A stretch of DNA of 13,067 nucleotides from PALSA-1355 sp041499515 (GTDB lineage Bacteria > Planctomycetota > Planctomycetia > Pirellulales > PALSA-1355): assembly GCA_041499515.1 (NCBI GenBank), contig JBGQKM010000173.1, positions 1 through 13,067 of the forward strand, written 5' to 3'. The position numbers and the translations under genes were made by a program. Below the pieces are notes generated by a model. That model did no database searches and had not been told where the DNA came from. It saw nothing but the letters and a program-made list of their open reading frames with translations. Below are positions 12,788 through 13,067 of the stretch, one piece after another (position 1 is the stretch's first letter; each line of letters starts with the position of its first letter).

Positions 12788-12881
12788 TGAAGACGTAGGC
12801 CTTGCCTTTCGTGTGCGAAAATAAAATCCACCCTCTCTGTGTTCTCTCGTAACTCGGTGGCAAAAAATCTTCTTCAAAAAG

Positions 12882-12973
12882 AATTCCCAAATTGGCTCAC
12901 AAACGCCACTAGAAACTGAGCCACGGGTTTTGGGATAATGACCCCTAGCTGATCGGCCTGGGGGGTGGTTGAG
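12882..12973. repeat. 92-bp direct repeat, copy 2
   Basis: Same orientation as copy 1, displaced by exactly 791 bases. The arms TGGCTCA (12893-12899) and TGAGCCA (12917-12923) and their 17-base spacing are unchanged, while 6 of the 17 spacer bases differ. The repeat ends just before a possible GTG start at 12974. Confidence 0.85.
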
Positions 12974-13067
12974 GTGTCAACGGTTTTGCATCGCGTGGGT
13001 TGGTTCTTGGCCCGGATGGCAAAGCCCCAAGTTAGCGCAGCGGGTAAGGACGTGGTAAGTCGCGAAA
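12974..13067 (+). CDS. Possible start of a gene at the right edge (very doubtful)
   Basis: GTG at 12974 opens a frame that stays open for 31 codons to the window edge, reading VSTVLHRVGWFLARMAKP and onward, with no motif I recognise. There is no clear Shine-Dalgarno sequence. An open frame this short in GC-rich DNA is expected by chance. It is listed only because the 92-base repeat ends exactly where the frame would start. Confidence 0.15.
   Translation, partial: MSTVLHRVGWFLARMAKPQVSAAGKDVVSRE

Noticed and set aside
12118..12890. Open frames of 80-105 codons in the right-hand repeat region
   Set aside because: They run through palindromic repeats, have no ribosome sites, and overlap one another on both strands. 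None has a recognisable domain.
12091..12973. The 791-bp interval between the 92-bp repeats considered as an insertion sequence
   Set aside because: There is no transposase-like frame inside. The content is short hairpin repeats, and the flanking copies are direct repeats that are too diverged for target duplications.

Overview
The window looks like part of a GC-rich chromosome of a planctomycete, probably in or near the Pirellulales. The main reason is the gene at 2266-3261. It encodes two copies of the TIGR03000 domain, which is almost confined to Planctomycetota, behind a signal peptide and a glycine/tryptophan repeat. An EF-hand protein fragment, a retropepsin-like lipoprotein, and long stretches of hairpin-rich intergenic repeats fit the same picture. 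No rRNA, tRNA, CRISPR array or intact transposase was seen.

Layout. The left edge (1-195, minus) holds the N-terminal part of an EF-hand protein with an AGQE-type pentapeptide repeat. At 410-1995 (minus) there is a two-gene translationally coupled unit: a small single-span membrane protein followed by an HTTM-family membrane protein. At 2192-3261 (minus) lies the secreted TIGR03000 protein with a clear Rho-independent terminator. At 3582-4712 (plus) there is a SEDS-family glycosyltransferase (RodA/FtsW), preceded by a perfect TATAAT box. It converges on a minus-strand operon at 4740-7506. That operon encodes a lipoprotein with two retropepsin-like DTG domains, then a protein-L-isoaspartate methyltransferase with a signal peptide and an extra C-terminal domain. 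Divergent from it, at 7694-9576 (plus), are two TIM-barrel enzymes of pyruvate/PEP-type chemistry: an HpcH/HpaI aldolase and a PEP-hydrolase-family protein. A 254-base gap between them carries a pair of hairpin repeats and a perfect 20-base palindrome. After a 508-base gap with only a doubtful small ORF comes a 611-residue protein (10085-11920) of unknown function: a conserved N-terminal domain, a short coiled coil and a propeller-like C-terminal half. Its base composition is visibly less GC-rich than its neighbours.

The last 1.15 kb (11921-13067) has no convincing complete gene. It is a mosaic of at least four families of structured repeats. These are a 92-base direct repeat with invariant arms, a CTATCCGA/CCTCTCCC hairpin repeat shared with 8494-8579, a hairpin-AGTCAATAGCCAGG-hairpin module in two opposite copies, and a three-palindrome module in two opposite copies that together form a long nested inverted repeat.

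Functional themes: envelope biology (SEDS protein, secreted TIGR03000 protein, HTTM protein), extracytoplasmic protein repair and proteolysis (methyltransferase plus protease), and carbon catabolism (two TIM barrels). The strongest candidates for something undescribed are the structured repeat modules at 12080-12980, the exported methyltransferase/protease pair, and the orphan propeller protein. No known defence or mobile system could be identified.
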